The notes beneath the pieces were generated by a model. It saw only the letters and a program-made list of their open reading frames with translations. It searched no databases and had not been told where the DNA came from. 64,000 nt of DNA from Roseovarius pelagicus (GTDB taxonomy: Bacteria > Pseudomonadota > Alphaproteobacteria > Rhodobacterales > Rhodobacteraceae), in NCBI RefSeq assembly GCF_025639885.1, contig NZ_CP106737.1:178242-242241 (forward strand), read 5' to 3'. This document shows, in pieces, positions 1 to 8,640 of this stretch; the stretch's first letter is position 1; each line of letters begins with the position of its first letter. Both the position numbers and the translations under genes were made by a program.

Positions 1-253
1 GCAACTGCGGCGCAGGAACCGCAACCTGAACCGGGATATCCATTGGATAAAAAAGAGCGCCACCGTCAGGCGACCAAAGCCCTTTCTTCTTCAGGTCATG
101 CCGCCACGCATAAATCTGTTGCCGCCTAATCTCATGGCGCTGCGCCACCTGGGTCACGCTCGCCCCATCGACTCCAACCGACATGACAATTTCCAGCTTG
201 TCATCGTCATGCCAGAAACGCCGCCGTTCAGCCCCAAGAATTTCGCCCCGCAT
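1..253 (-). CDS. tnpA: IS66 TnpA (OrfA), N-terminal part only
   Basis: The ATG at 253 opens a frame identical over its visible 84 codons to the TnpA at 53506-53886. IS66 TnpA is a small helix-turn-helix accessory protein needed with TnpB and TnpC for transposition. The HTH region (VTQVAQRHEIRRQQIYAW) lies around residues 30-48. The gene continues beyond the window edge, so truncation here is an artefact of the window. Confidence 0.9.
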   Translation of the reverse strand, partial: MRGEILGAERRRFWHDDDKLEIVMSVGVDGASVTQVAQRHEIRRQQIYAWRHDLKKKGLWSPDGGALFYPMDIPVQVAVPAPQL

Positions 254-352
254 AACACACCCCGTTTAAGAGACGTCATTAGTGACGTCATTAAACACGT
301 CTCTTAGATCAAAGCCCTAAGCTCAGGCAGGCGGTGCCAATGGCACGGTTAC
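1..352 (-). mobile_element. IS66-family element, copy 1 (left-hand, cut by window edge)
   Basis: The sequence from 352 down to 1 is the reverse complement of the first part of the complete IS66 element at 53407-56239, including its terminal GTAACCGTGCCATTGG at 352-337 on the minus strand. The element therefore points out of the window, in the opposite orientation to the right copy. Only its left terminal repeat, leader and the first 84 codons of tnpA are visible. The base after the terminus begins an 8-bp flank (353-360) that matches the far flank of the right copy and not its near flank. Confidence 0.93.
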
Positions 353-360
353 CGAAGAAT
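353..360. repeat. Separated half of an IS66 8-bp target duplication
   Basis: CGAAGAAT directly abuts the IS66 copy-1 terminus. Its reverse complement ATTCTTCG directly abuts the distal terminus of IS66 copy 2 at 56240-56247. IS66 elements generate 8-bp direct repeats. Two matching 8-mers on different copies, in inverted orientation, are what an inversion between the copies would leave. Confidence 0.8.
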
Positions 361-385
361 AGGGATCTGATTGTGAAGTCCTCAG

Positions 386-422
386 AGTATTCGCCAACCG
401 CTTGTTTGGCGAATACTTTTTC
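386..422 (+). terminator. Strong intrinsic terminator, apparently displaced from the 56-64 kb operon
   Basis: AGTATTCGCCAA (386-397) and TTGGCGAATACT (406-417) form a perfect 12-bp stem with an 8-base loop, followed by a T run to 421. The T run is on the plus strand only, yet no plus-strand gene ends here; the only neighbours are the IS66 end and a minus-strand gene. If the 353-53406 segment is flipped back, the hairpin falls about 34 bases after the stop of the cyclase gene (56249, minus) in the right orientation to end the Liv operon. Confidence 0.85.
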
Positions 423-587
423 ATCACCTGTCCAGATCCGGTGTTTGGCCCCACAGTTTGATGGTGCGATCGTATTTTCCCGCCGGGATGGAACTGATCG
501 GAGCCCCTCAGAACCCGCGTCACAAATTTGACCCCGCCACTTGCGGATCATTGAAACACAATCAGAACGCCCCATTTGAGCGCAAAC

Positions 588-1058
588 TTAGCCTGAGTCG
601 TCTTTGGTTGGAACGGCGCGGTAGATCGGACCGCGTGCGCGCACCGGGTCGAGCAAGGACCAGTCACCCTGTAGGGCCGTGAAGCCTTTGGGGTAGGGCG
701 GGCGTGGCTCCATTCCGATGGCCTCCAGTACGCGCGCATCCCGGTAATAGCATTGCGCGATAACCAATGATAGCACTTCCGCCAGGGCCGGGTGTTCGGC
801 GCGGAACGTTGCCAGCAGCGATCCAGGCTGGGTCTCCTGAAGCGATGCACTTTCCCCCGCCGCCCCAAGCAAATCCAGAGCGCGCGCCAGCTCCGCCTTG
901 TCACGTCCGGCAGACGCAAGGATGTCATCGAAAATCGCGGGATCATCCGCGCCGGGCAGTCCGCGTGCGCTGCACGGCGGAATGATGACACCCGCGACAA
1001 GGCGTAGCGTTGCGCGCTGCTTTGCGTCAAAGAAGGACGTGTTGGCGTTTTCTGTCAT
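588..1058 (-). CDS. Small protein paired with GMC dehydrogenase (gluconate 2-dehydrogenase subunit 3-like)
   Basis: 156 residues, starting 3 bases after the stop of the upstream GMC oxidoreductase gene, so surely co-transcribed. The sequence has an acidic, helical N-terminal half (FDAKQRATLRLVAGVIIPP) and a conserved-looking tail around YYRDARVLEAIGMEPRPPYPKG. Small subunits of the gluconate 2-dehydrogenase subunit 3 type accompany membrane-linked GMC dehydrogenases and share such an 'R-x-L-x-x-x-x-x-x-x-IIP' start. No signal peptide is evident, unlike many of that family. The assignment is from context and loose similarity; partner or chaperone of the GMC enzyme is the inferred role. Confidence 0.5.
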   Translation of the reverse strand: MTENANTSFFDAKQRATLRLVAGVIIPPCSARGLPGADDPAIFDDILASAGRDKAELARALDLLGAAGESASLQETQPGSLLATFRAEHPALAEVLSLVIAQCYYRDARVLEAIGMEPRPPYPKGFTALQGDWSLLDPVRARGPIYRAVPTKDDSG

Positions 1059-1061
1059 GGG

Positions 1062-2669
1062 TCAATCAAACAGCTCATAGATGCGGGTCTTGATCTGGTC
1101 AGCGACATAAAGCGCAATCGTCTGGATTGTCGAGGTCGGGTTAACTCCGCCCGAGGTCACGAAAACACTGCCATCGACAATGAACAGGTTGCGCACATCA
1201 TGACTGCGCCCCCATTCGTTGACGACAGAATTTTTTGGGTCCGTGCCCATTCGCGCGGTGCCCAAGAGGTGCCAGCCCGCATCCGTAAGAAGCTTTTTGG
1301 TCGTGATGTCGCGGGCACCGGCGGCCTGCAGGATCTCGACACCGCGCGCCACTGAATGATCCAGCATCCGCTTTGAATTCTCACTCAGGCGATACGTGAT
1401 CCTGGGCGCGGGAATGCCATCGCTATCTTTCAGGTCAGGGTCGATGCTGACGCGGTTGATCTCTTCCGGCAGGTCTTCGCAAATCGCCAGCATCCCCAGC
1501 GAATGATCGAACAGCCGACCGAAGGAATCGTGATGCGCCGGCCCCCAGGGGATCAGCCCGCTGGCCATGCCGTTCACCGCCGTCGCCACCGGCCCATACC
1601 CGCGCGAGAACTGGTAGGTGTACCCCCGCACGAAGTCATGCGAAGGGTCGGTTTCATAGAACTGCTTGCTCCAGATGCCTATTCGCGGCCCCTTGTAGCC
1701 CTCCAACTTGCGGTCCACATGCCCGCGCACCTGGCTGTAGGGATGGAACATCAGGTTCCGGCCCACAAGCCCGCTGGAGTTGCATAGCCCGTCAGGAAAA
1801 TGCTCGGAGGCCGAGTTCAGCAGCAATCGTGGTGTGCCGATGCCATTGCAGGCAACAATGACGAGTTCAGCGGGCTGAAAGCGTTCCACCTTGTCGGCGT
1901 CTATGTAATAGGCGCCGGTCGCCATGCCGTTGCCATCGGTCTCGATCCGCCGCACGCGGCAGTGGTCGCGCAACTCGACCCGCGCGCGCAGCGCTTCGGC
2001 CCAATAGGTGGCATCGGTCGTCGCCTTGGCACCCTGCGCGCACCCCGACCCGCAATGCCCGAGGTTGATGCAGGGCGCGCGGCCCTCGTAGGTCTGCGTG
2101 TTGATCGCGGCATCCGAAGGCCACCAATGCCACCCCAAGCGGTTCATCGCCGCGCCCAGCACCTCGCCGCTTTCACCGAGCGGAAGCGGGGGCATCACGG
2201 CGGTTTTCGGCGGATAGGCCGGATCACCCTGAAGCCCAGCCACGCCCATCATCCGATCGTTGAGCGCGAAGAATGGCTCAAGCGTCTTGTAGTCGATGGG
2301 CCAGTCATCGGCCACGTCATCCAGTGTCCGAACGCGAAAATCCGAAGGGTGAAGCCGCGGAAAATGCCCGGCGTAGAGGATCGTTCCACCCCCGATACCG
2401 TTGAAATTCGCAACCTTGATGGGCGAGTCATCGTCGTTGATCGGGTAGTCCGCAGGCAGCCCCCTCCGGTTGGGGCTGATCGAGAAATCGGCGAACTGAC
2501 GCGCCTCCCAATCGCTCCCGCTGCTCGGGAACGCCTCGTTCTTCATCCAGCCACCCTGTTCGAGGCAGACGATCCGCATCCTGGTCTCGGCCAGGCTCCA
2601 GGCAATCGCCGCACCCGAGGCACCGCCACCGATGATCAGTACATCCACAGGCGTGTTGATATCGACCAT
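1062..2669 (-). CDS. GMC family FAD-dependent oxidoreductase (alcohol/sugar dehydrogenase)
   Basis: 535 residues. An N-terminal dinucleotide-binding motif VLIIGGGASGAAIAWSL sits at about residues 9-25. The C-terminal GMC block has GWHLLGTARMG (probable catalytic His) and GGVNPTSTIQTIALYVADQI (Asn as the second catalytic residue). The family oxidises primary or secondary hydroxyls on sugars, polyols or choline-like compounds and passes electrons to a quinone or cytochrome. It lies in an operon with an upstream enolase-superfamily enzyme (34 bases apart) and the downstream small subunit, suggesting sugar-acid or polyol oxidation coupled to dehydration. The substrate cannot be named. Confidence 0.85.
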   Translation of the reverse strand: MVDINTPVDVLIIGGGASGAAIAWSLAETRMRIVCLEQGGWMKNEAFPSSGSDWEARQFADFSISPNRRGLPADYPINDDDSPIKVANFNGIGGGTILYAGHFPRLHPSDFRVRTLDDVADDWPIDYKTLEPFFALNDRMMGVAGLQGDPAYPPKTAVMPPLPLGESGEVLGAAMNRLGWHWWPSDAAINTQTYEGRAPCINLGHCGSGCAQGAKATTDATYWAEALRARVELRDHCRVRRIETDGNGMATGAYYIDADKVERFQPAELVIVACNGIGTPRLLLNSASEHFPDGLCNSSGLVGRNLMFHPYSQVRGHVDRKLEGYKGPRIGIWSKQFYETDPSHDFVRGYTYQFSRGYGPVATAVNGMASGLIPWGPAHHDSFGRLFDHSLGMLAICEDLPEEINRVSIDPDLKDSDGIPAPRITYRLSENSKRMLDHSVARGVEILQAAGARDITTKKLLTDAGWHLLGTARMGTDPKNSVVNEWGRSHDVRNLFIVDGSVFVTSGGVNPTSTIQTIALYVADQIKTRIYELFD

Positions 2670-2703
2670 TCGCTGTGACCTTTACGACAAATTGGTGCTG
2701 CGA

Positions 2704-3927
2704 TCAGCTGCGCAGCCTCGCCACCGGCACGCGGTTGTACATGTTCATCTCGACGGATGGATGGTCCAGAAGTGCCTCTTCGATGGGCTCGGTTCCCCAG
2801 CCGGGACGGTCCGGCATGACCAGATGACCGTCCTTGAACTCAGGCTCGTGGGTGAAAATGTCCTTGTCCCAGGAAATCCGGTCAATATCGGTTTCCATGA
2901 TCCGCAGGTTGGGCACGGCGGCGCAGAAATGCGCATTCATCATCGTGCACAGATGCCCATAGAAGTTGTGGCAGGCCACGTTGACATCATAGGCCTCGGC
3001 CGCGGCAGCAATCTTCATTGATTGCCAGACGCCGTTCCAGGGGGTGTCCAAGATAGCCACATCCACCGCGCCGGCGCGGAAAAAGGGCAGGAACTGCTGC
3101 AACCCGATCAGCGTCTCAAGCCCGGCGATCGGGTGGGCGCTCTTGTCGCGGATCATCGCCATTGCTTCTGGATCAAGCGTATCAAGCTCGACCCAGAAGA
3201 TATCCAGGTCCGCTATTTCGCGAAGGATCTCGATATAGCCTTCGGTGCGAGCATTGAAGTTCAGGTCGAGCAGGATATCAATGTCCGGTCCGGCGGCCTC
3301 GCGCATGGTTTCAAGGTGGCGACGCAGGTTTTGCCGGGTATGACGTTCGACGTTGCGGCCCGGTTCGAATACGCTGCCAAAGCCGGGGGCCCAATTCGTG
3401 ATCCTGTCGTTGTCGTCATATTCGAAAATGTTCGTCTTCAGCCCGGTGAAGCCACGCTCACCCACTTCGCGGGCAATCTGGCGCACGCCTTCAATGTCGG
3501 TGATCGGGGGGCTGAAATGTTCGGTGCGGGTCCGGTAGGACACGCAATGCGACCAGTAAACCCGGATCTCATCGCGGATCTTGCCGCCCAGAAGCGTGTA
3601 GCAGGGCACGTCGAGCGTCTTGGCTTTGAGATCGAGCAAGGCGTTCTCGAGCGCGCCAAGCGCCTGACCCACAACACCGCCTTGGCCGGGGCGCGTCACG
3701 TTGCGCAGATCCTCGCGGATATGTTCATGATTCATCGCGCTTTGCCCCACCAGACGATGTCCGATCTGCTTGATCACCGCCTCGACGCCGGGCGACCCAA
3801 AATTCTGGTCGAATTCGGCCCAGCCACTCAACCCATCCTGCGAGGTGATCTTGAGGAAATAATAGTTCCGCCACGAATTGCTGCACGAAAACGTCTTCAC
3901 GTCGCTGATGATCGCCTTGCCAGACAT
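2704..3927 (-). CDS. Mandelate racemase/muconate lactonizing enzyme family protein (enolase superfamily)
   Basis: The start is set at 3927 (MSGKAIISDV) because GGAGCGGAAAG lies just upstream; an in-frame codon at 3990 has no such site. The 407-residue protein shows the enolase-superfamily layout: N-terminal capping domain, then a barrel with GLKTNIF (Lys), LLDLNFN and WVELD (metal ligands) and AGLETL. ACHNFYGHL late in the barrel gives a candidate catalytic His. Such enzymes abstract the proton next to a carboxylate, usually dehydrating sugar acids. It is first gene of the enolase-GMC-small subunit operon, with its own promoter region up to the IS6 element at 4081. Confidence 0.82.
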   Translation of the reverse strand: MSGKAIISDVKTFSCSNSWRNYYFLKITSQDGLSGWAEFDQNFGSPGVEAVIKQIGHRLVGQSAMNHEHIREDLRNVTRPGQGGVVGQALGALENALLDLKAKTLDVPCYTLLGGKIRDEIRVYWSHCVSYRTRTEHFSPPITDIEGVRQIAREVGERGFTGLKTNIFEYDDNDRITNWAPGFGSVFEPGRNVERHTRQNLRRHLETMREAAGPDIDILLDLNFNARTEGYIEILREIADLDIFWVELDTLDPEAMAMIRDKSAHPIAGLETLIGLQQFLPFFRAGAVDVAILDTPWNGVWQSMKIAAAAEAYDVNVACHNFYGHLCTMMNAHFCAAVPNLRIMETDIDRISWDKDIFTHEPEFKDGHLVMPDRPGWGTEPIEEALLDHPSVEMNMYNRVPVARLRS

Positions 3928-4012
3928 TCTTTCCGCTCCTTCAAACTGTCCGTCGGGACGCGCAACAGCAGTTGCAACATCCCTCATCAATGGGTGTTAG
4001 TATAAAATAAAC

Positions 4013-4026
4013 CTACTTGAAAGTAG
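4013..4026. promoter_or_regulatory. Palindrome CTACTTGAAAGTAG upstream of the enolase-family operon
   Basis: CTACT and AGTAG are perfect inverted arms around TGAA, inside an A+T-rich stretch 86 bases upstream of the start at 3927. The position suits an operator for the 3927-588 operon. No cognate regulator lies beside it, so the factor is unknown. Confidence 0.35.
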
Positions 4027-4080
4027 TTTTATGTGGACAGCACTCAATTCCCATATCTTGCGCATGTCTGCAGTCTGACA

Positions 4081-4890
4081 GGCATTGCCAAGTTGTTCAG
4101 CCGATGCTGAGATTTTTCGACGTTTGGCAAGTCATGGTTTCATTTCGGCGGCATAGTCTGCCCACAGGCTGAATGCATCTGCCCAGGCGTGGCGATAGGA
4201 TGTGGCGGTGAGGCGATACCGGCGGGGTTTGAAGATCGTGTTGATCTGGTCATGTGCGGCAAGGAAACGCTGTGCCTGTCTGGGCGACTTGAACCGGCCC
4301 ATGATTTTCTCTCGTCGCCGCGTCGGCCTATGACTTCCTTCGATCCGGTTGTTAAGGCCCTTGTGGGCTCGGTGATCGGCGCCTTGAGCTTGCTGAGCGA
4401 TCGGCCTGATGTAGCTGCGCAGCTTGTCGGCGATGACGACTCTTGGCTGGCCGAATTGAGCGATCAGCCTTGTCAGAAATCGCTTGGCGGCTTTGGCATT
4501 GCGGCGTGTTTGCACAAGAATGTCGAGAGTATCACCGTTGCCATCGACGGCCCGCCAGAGCCAGTGCTTCACGCCGTTGATCGGGAGCACGACCTCGTCT
4601 AGGTGCCATTTGTCGTTAGGGCGCGGCCGGTCCCGGCGGATGCAGGCGGCGAAATGCGCACCAAACCGGTTGACCCAAAGGCGAATGGCTTCGCGGCTGA
4701 CGATGACGCCGCGCTCCGCCAACAGGTCCTCGACATCCGCGGTGCTGAGCGCAAAGCGATGGTAGGCCCAGACCGCATGGGCGACGATCTCGCGCGGAAA
4801 ACGAAAGCCCTTCAGGCGCAGCATTGACGGCGGTATTTTCATGCCTCAACTGTTACCCAAGTCAAAAACGGCAAACAACTTGGCAATGCC
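4081..4890 (-). mobile_element. IS6-family insertion sequence, copy 1 (complete, 810 bp)
   Basis: The terminal inverted repeats are GGCATTGCCAAGTTGTT (4081-4097) and its perfect complement (4874-4890). Between them lies one 236-codon transposase on the minus strand, the usual IS6 layout and size. The outer 8-mers (GTCTGACA before, GCCGAGGG after) do not match, so this copy lacks a target duplication. That points to a rearrangement at this junction. It separates the ABC importer genes from the enolase operon. A second, damaged copy in opposite orientation is at 52626-53406. Confidence 0.95.
4132..4842 (-). CDS. IS6-family transposase
   Basis: 236 residues, the normal length of an IS6-family DDE transposase, which catalyses replicative transposition and cointegrate formation. 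An N-terminal HTH-like region (STADVEDLLAERGVIVSREAIRLW) is followed by the DDE domain: WHLDEVVLPING (first Asp), VVIADKLRSY (second Asp) and NNRIEGSHRPTRRREK (Glu). The reading frame is intact to the stop at 4132, in contrast to the second copy, whose C-terminus is frameshifted. This is therefore the only IS6 transposase in the window likely to be active. Confidence 0.95.
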   Translation of the reverse strand: MKIPPSMLRLKGFRFPREIVAHAVWAYHRFALSTADVEDLLAERGVIVSREAIRLWVNRFGAHFAACIRRDRPRPNDKWHLDEVVLPINGVKHWLWRAVDGNGDTLDILVQTRRNAKAAKRFLTRLIAQFGQPRVVIADKLRSYIRPIAQQAQGADHRAHKGLNNRIEGSHRPTRRREKIMGRFKSPRQAQRFLAAHDQINTIFKPRRYRLTATSYRHAWADAFSLWADYAAEMKP

Positions 4891-4908
4891 GCCGAGGGCT
4901 ATCGCGCG

Positions 4909-6594
4909 TCAGTGCACGATTTTCGCACCTTTTGGGTCGATATTGGCCGCAGCCGCATCGCCCAGATTATCAATGCCGCGCTCTTCTAGCAGCGTCGTCA
5001 GCCAGTTCGGGTCCATCTCGGGGACCGAGCTCAGCAGCAGGTCGGTATAGGGGTGGTGTGGCGGTTTGAACATGTCGTCTTTCGGCCCTTGCTCTACCAC
5101 TTTACCATGCTGCATCACGATCACTTCGTCGGCGATGGAACGTACTGTCGCCAGATCGTGAGTGATGAACATATACGCTAGGTTCAGCTCGTTCTGGAGC
5201 CGGTCGAGCAGCCGCAGGATACCTTCGGCCACCAGTTGGTCCAGCGCCGATGTGACCTCATCACAGACGATGAATGTCGGCTCGGCAGCCAAGGCCCGTG
5301 CGATCCCGATCCGTTGTTTTTGCCCACCCGACAGTTCCGGCGGATAGCGGTTGTAGTACTTTGAGGGATCAAGCTCGATCAGGTCCAGCAACTCATCAAC
5401 CCGTGCCTTCAGCGCAGCGCCCTTCAGCCCGGAATAGAATTGTGCCGGGCGACCGATGATCTCGCTGATTCGCACCTTTGGGTTCAGCGCGGTATCGGCC
5501 ATCTGATAAATCATCTGGCATTGGCGCAGTTGCTCTTTGTTGCGTTGCCGATAATCAGGCGGGAACGGCGTGCCCTTGAACAGCACTTCGCCCTTTTGCG
5601 GTGGCAACAGGCCCGTAATCACCCGTGCCGTGGTCGATTTACCCGAACCGGATTCACCCACCACCGCAACCGTCATTCCCTCGTAGATGTCAAAGCTGAC
5701 GTCATCGAGGATCTTGGGCCCAGAGGCGTAGGCCGCATCAACGTTCTTGACCGAAATCAGCGGCGTCGCATCCTTTGGCCGGAACCGTTGCGGGCTCTCA
5801 AAACTGCGCACTGCCCAGAGCGACTTGGTATAGTCCTCCTTGGGGTTGCTCAGCATCTCCTCGGTCGGTGCTTCCTCGACTTCGTTACCCTTCAGCAGCA
5901 CCTTGATCGTGTCGGCCATCTGCGCCACCACGGCCAAGTCATGCGTGATGTAGAGCGCGGCAGTGTTGAACTGCTCCACAATATCCCGGATCGCGGCCAG
6001 AACCTCGATCTGGGTGGTCACATCCAGCGCAGTGGTCGGCTCATCAAAAATGATGAGGTCCGGCCGACACGACATGGCCATCGCGGTCATTGCCCGCTGT
6101 AGCTGCCCACCCGACACTTGGTGCGGATAGCGGAACCCGATCTCTTGGGGGTTCGGCAAACGCAGCCGCTCGTAGAGGTCCATCGCGTCCTCTTGCGCTT
6201 CCATCCGCTTCTTCAGGCGGTACTGAAGCGGCGCTTCGGTGTGCTGATCAATAATCTTGTGCGCCGGGTTGAACGAGGCTGCCGCTGATTGCGCCACATA
6301 GGCAATACGGTGGCCCCGCAGGGCGCGCCGTTCGCTTTCTGTGGCGGTGGTCAGTTCCATCCCGTCGAACTCGATCGAGCTGTCCTCGGTGATGCGCGTA
6401 CCATCGCGGGCATAGCCCATGGCGGCCGCACCGATGGTCGATTTACCTGCACCGGATTCCCCGATTAGGCCCATCACCTCGCCGCGATGGAGGGTCAGAT
6501 CGACACCTTTGATGATGTCGACCCATGTTTCATCCGAATAACCCTGAATTTTCAGGTTCCGGATTTTCAGAAGAACGTCTCTTTCACTAGCCAT
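4909..6594 (-). CDS. ABC transporter, fused double ATPase (DppD-DppF / OppDF-like)
   Basis: 561 residues with two nucleotide-binding domains in one chain. NBD1 has Walker A GESGAGKST (45-53), signature VSGGQLQRA (about 160-168) and Walker B IIFDEPTTALD. NBD2 has GESGSGKST (313-321), LSGGQKQRIGIARAL and FIVCDEVTSALD. The family energises import of peptides, opines or similar compounds through a family-5 binding protein and two permeases, which precede it here (spacing 6 bases). The 3' end is intact, with the IS6 element starting 18 bases after the stop, so the element may have removed whatever followed. Confidence 0.92.
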   Translation of the reverse strand: MASERDVLLKIRNLKIQGYSDETWVDIIKGVDLTLHRGEVMGLIGESGAGKSTIGAAAMGYARDGTRITEDSSIEFDGMELTTATESERRALRGHRIAYVAQSAAASFNPAHKIIDQHTEAPLQYRLKKRMEAQEDAMDLYERLRLPNPQEIGFRYPHQVSGGQLQRAMTAMAMSCRPDLIIFDEPTTALDVTTQIEVLAAIRDIVEQFNTAALYITHDLAVVAQMADTIKVLLKGNEVEEAPTEEMLSNPKEDYTKSLWAVRSFESPQRFRPKDATPLISVKNVDAAYASGPKILDDVSFDIYEGMTVAVVGESGSGKSTTARVITGLLPPQKGEVLFKGTPFPPDYRQRNKEQLRQCQMIYQMADTALNPKVRISEIIGRPAQFYSGLKGAALKARVDELLDLIELDPSKYYNRYPPELSGGQKQRIGIARALAAEPTFIVCDEVTSALDQLVAEGILRLLDRLQNELNLAYMFITHDLATVRSIADEVIVMQHGKVVEQGPKDDMFKPPHHPYTDLLLSSVPEMDPNWLTTLLEERGIDNLGDAAAANIDPKGAKIVH

Positions 6595-6600
6595 TCTGAA

Positions 6601-7662
6601 TTACTCCTTCAGACCGGAAGAACGGTGAAGCATCCAGTCCACCACGAAGTTGACCGCGACAGTGAGCAGCGCAATGGCCGCCGCCGGGATCAGCGGGGTA
6701 ATCTCGCCAAACGAGATCAGGGTCGCGTTCTCTCGCACCATCGAGCCCCAGTCCGCTGTGGGTGGCTGGATACCAAGCCCAAGGAACGACAGGCCAGCCA
6801 CCAGCAGGAAGACGAAGCAGAATTCCAGACCGAACTCGGCAATCAGAGGCGCGGTCGAGTTGGGCAGGATCTCGCGTCGGATCAGGTATCCGGTGCCTTC
6901 GCCGCGCAGCTTGGCGGCCTCGATATAGTCCATCACCACGACGTTACCCGCCACCGCCCTCGTCAGACGGAAGACGCGCGGCGCATAGATAATTGACACG
7001 GCGATGATGATCACAGGCATCGACGGGCCAAAGATCGACAGCATCAGCAGCGCAAAGATCAGCGACGGGATCGACATGATCACATCCGCGAAACGCCCCA
7101 TGAACTGGTCGAACCAGCCCCCTTTGGTCGCAGCCAGCAATCCAGCGCCCGCGCCCATGATAAACGCCGCACAGGTCGCCGTCAGCGCAAGGCCGACCGA
7201 GTTGCGTGTGCCATAGACAAGGCGGCTGAACATATCGCGGCCCAGTTGGTCCGCCCCCAGCAGCATGTTCTCATCCGCCGGCGCAAAGGCCGAACTGATC
7301 ACCTCTGCTTCGCCGTAGGGGGCGATGACAGGGGCAAAGATGCCCGCAATCGCGTAGGTGAAGATGACAAACATCCCGAAGGCCGCCGTGAGCGGCGCGG
7401 TGCGCAGCTCCTTGGCTGTCTCGGTGCCCGCCAGCATGATCAGGAATTCGCGGAAGGCGTAGGAAACCATCGCCGCCAGCGCCAGTATGCCCGCACAGGT
7501 CGCGATCGCCCGTAAAGCACCCGGTCCCCCGATAATGCCCACAACAAAGGACACGAGGGTCAGCGAGAACACCAGCAAGAAGACTGACCGTTTGTTGAAA
7601 TACGCCGCAAGGCAAGACGCCGCCAGCAGCATGGAATAGTAGCCGATTACAAAAAAGCTCAT
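6601..7662 (-). CDS. ABC transporter permease (DppC-like) with N-terminal extension
   Basis: 353 residues, about 60 longer than typical DppC proteins. The permease core includes the EAA-type loop (DYIEAAKLRGEGTGYLIRREILPN) facing the ATPase, and the usual FSRLVYGTRNS region. The extra length is at the N-terminus: hydrophobic stretches in the first 80 residues (FVIGYYSMLLAASCLAAYF, VFLLVFSLTLVSFVVGIIG, LALAAMVSYAF) look like additional membrane segments. The gene lies 12 bases after the DppB-like gene and 6 before the ATPase gene, so it belongs to that operon. Confidence 0.9.
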   Translation of the reverse strand: MSFFVIGYYSMLLAASCLAAYFNKRSVFLLVFSLTLVSFVVGIIGGPGALRAIATCAGILALAAMVSYAFREFLIMLAGTETAKELRTAPLTAAFGMFVIFTYAIAGIFAPVIAPYGEAEVISSAFAPADENMLLGADQLGRDMFSRLVYGTRNSVGLALTATCAAFIMGAGAGLLAATKGGWFDQFMGRFADVIMSIPSLIFALLMLSIFGPSMPVIIIAVSIIYAPRVFRLTRAVAGNVVVMDYIEAAKLRGEGTGYLIRREILPNSTAPLIAEFGLEFCFVFLLVAGLSFLGLGIQPPTADWGSMVRENATLISFGEITPLIPAAAIALLTVAVNFVVDWMLHRSSGLKE

Positions 7663-7674
7663 GTATCTGCTCCC

Positions 7675-8631
7675 TTACTTCGGATGCCGCAAACGCGGGT
7701 TTGTCAGGATTGCGCCAACATCGGCTGCCAGATTGAGCAGGATGAAGGTCGCGGCGAAAATCAGACAGCAGGCCTGTACAACCGGGAAGTCGCGTTTGCT
7801 GACCGCATCAACCAGCGCCTGACCGACACCGGGGTAGACAAACACCACCTCGACAAGGACGACACCTGTGATCAGGTAGGCAAGGTTCAGTGCAACCACG
7901 TTGATGATCGGAGCCCACGCATTGGGCAGCGCGTGCTTGACGATCACTTTCCACGGCGGGGCACCTTTCAGCCGCGCCATCTCGATATAGGGCGAGGCAA
8001 GCAGGTTGATGATCGCGGCTCGTGTCATCCGCATCATATGCGCCACAACAACCAGAACCAATGTCAGCGCAGGAAGAAAGGTGCGCTCGAGCGATTGCCA
8101 TAATGACATTCCCTCGTTCAGGTTCGAGATTGCCGGAAACATTCCCCATTCTACCGAAAAGTAGAGGATCAGGATGTAACCCAAGAAAAATTCGGGGCTG
8201 GAGATCGAGGTCAGCGTCAGCACGTTGGCCACGCGATCGAAGATCGTGTTGCGCAGCAGGGCAACAAGGACACCCAGAGTGATAGCCATCGGCACCGCAA
8301 TGACCGCGGCATAGGCCGCAAGGAAAAGCGTGTTCATGAACCGCTCACCGACTACACTTATCACCGGTTCCTGTGTTACGATGGAACTGCCGAAATCGAA
8401 CATGACGGCGCCAGACAGCCACTCCAGATAGCGCAAGATAGCAGGCTTGTTCAGTCCCATCTGTTCGCGCATCGCGGCCAGGTTTTCTTCGGTCGCCCCT
8501 TGGCCCAGAACCGCCTCGGCGATATCGCCGGGCAGAAGTTCGACCATGAAGAAAATGATGACGGATACGACCAGTAGCATCGCCAGACCCAGGCCTAGGC
8601 GTTTAAAAACAAGTTGCGCTAAGTAACTCAA
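7675..8631 (-). CDS. ABC transporter permease (DppB-like)
   Basis: 318 residues with the typical DppB start (LVFKRLGLGLAMLLVVSVIIFFMVELLPGD), about six membrane segments and an EAA-type loop around YIEMARLKGAPPWKVIVKHALPNA. It forms the inner-membrane channel with the DppC-like protein encoded next. It lies 336 bases downstream of the binding-protein gene, with a hairpin in the gap, so expression may be lower than that of the binding protein. Confidence 0.92.
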   Translation of the reverse strand: MSYLAQLVFKRLGLGLAMLLVVSVIIFFMVELLPGDIAEAVLGQGATEENLAAMREQMGLNKPAILRYLEWLSGAVMFDFGSSIVTQEPVISVVGERFMNTLFLAAYAAVIAVPMAITLGVLVALLRNTIFDRVANVLTLTSISSPEFFLGYILILYFSVEWGMFPAISNLNEGMSLWQSLERTFLPALTLVLVVVAHMMRMTRAAIINLLASPYIEMARLKGAPPWKVIVKHALPNAWAPIINVVALNLAYLITGVVLVEVVFVYPGVGQALVDAVSKRDFPVVQACCLIFAATFILLNLAADVGAILTNPRLRHPK

Positions 8632-8640
8632 TCTATCGCT

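Noticed and set aside
425..470. tRNA-like sequence near the left end
   Set aside because: There is no GTTCRANYC T-loop or acceptor pairing; the translated phrase only superficially resembled products of tRNA regions.
1800..2678. Long plus-strand open frames opposite the GMC, enolase-family, sox and M24 genes (for example 1800-2678, 3022-4005, 24599-25408)
   Set aside because: They are mirror frames of well-supported minus-strand genes in G+C-rich DNA, with no domain sense or ribosome-binding sites.
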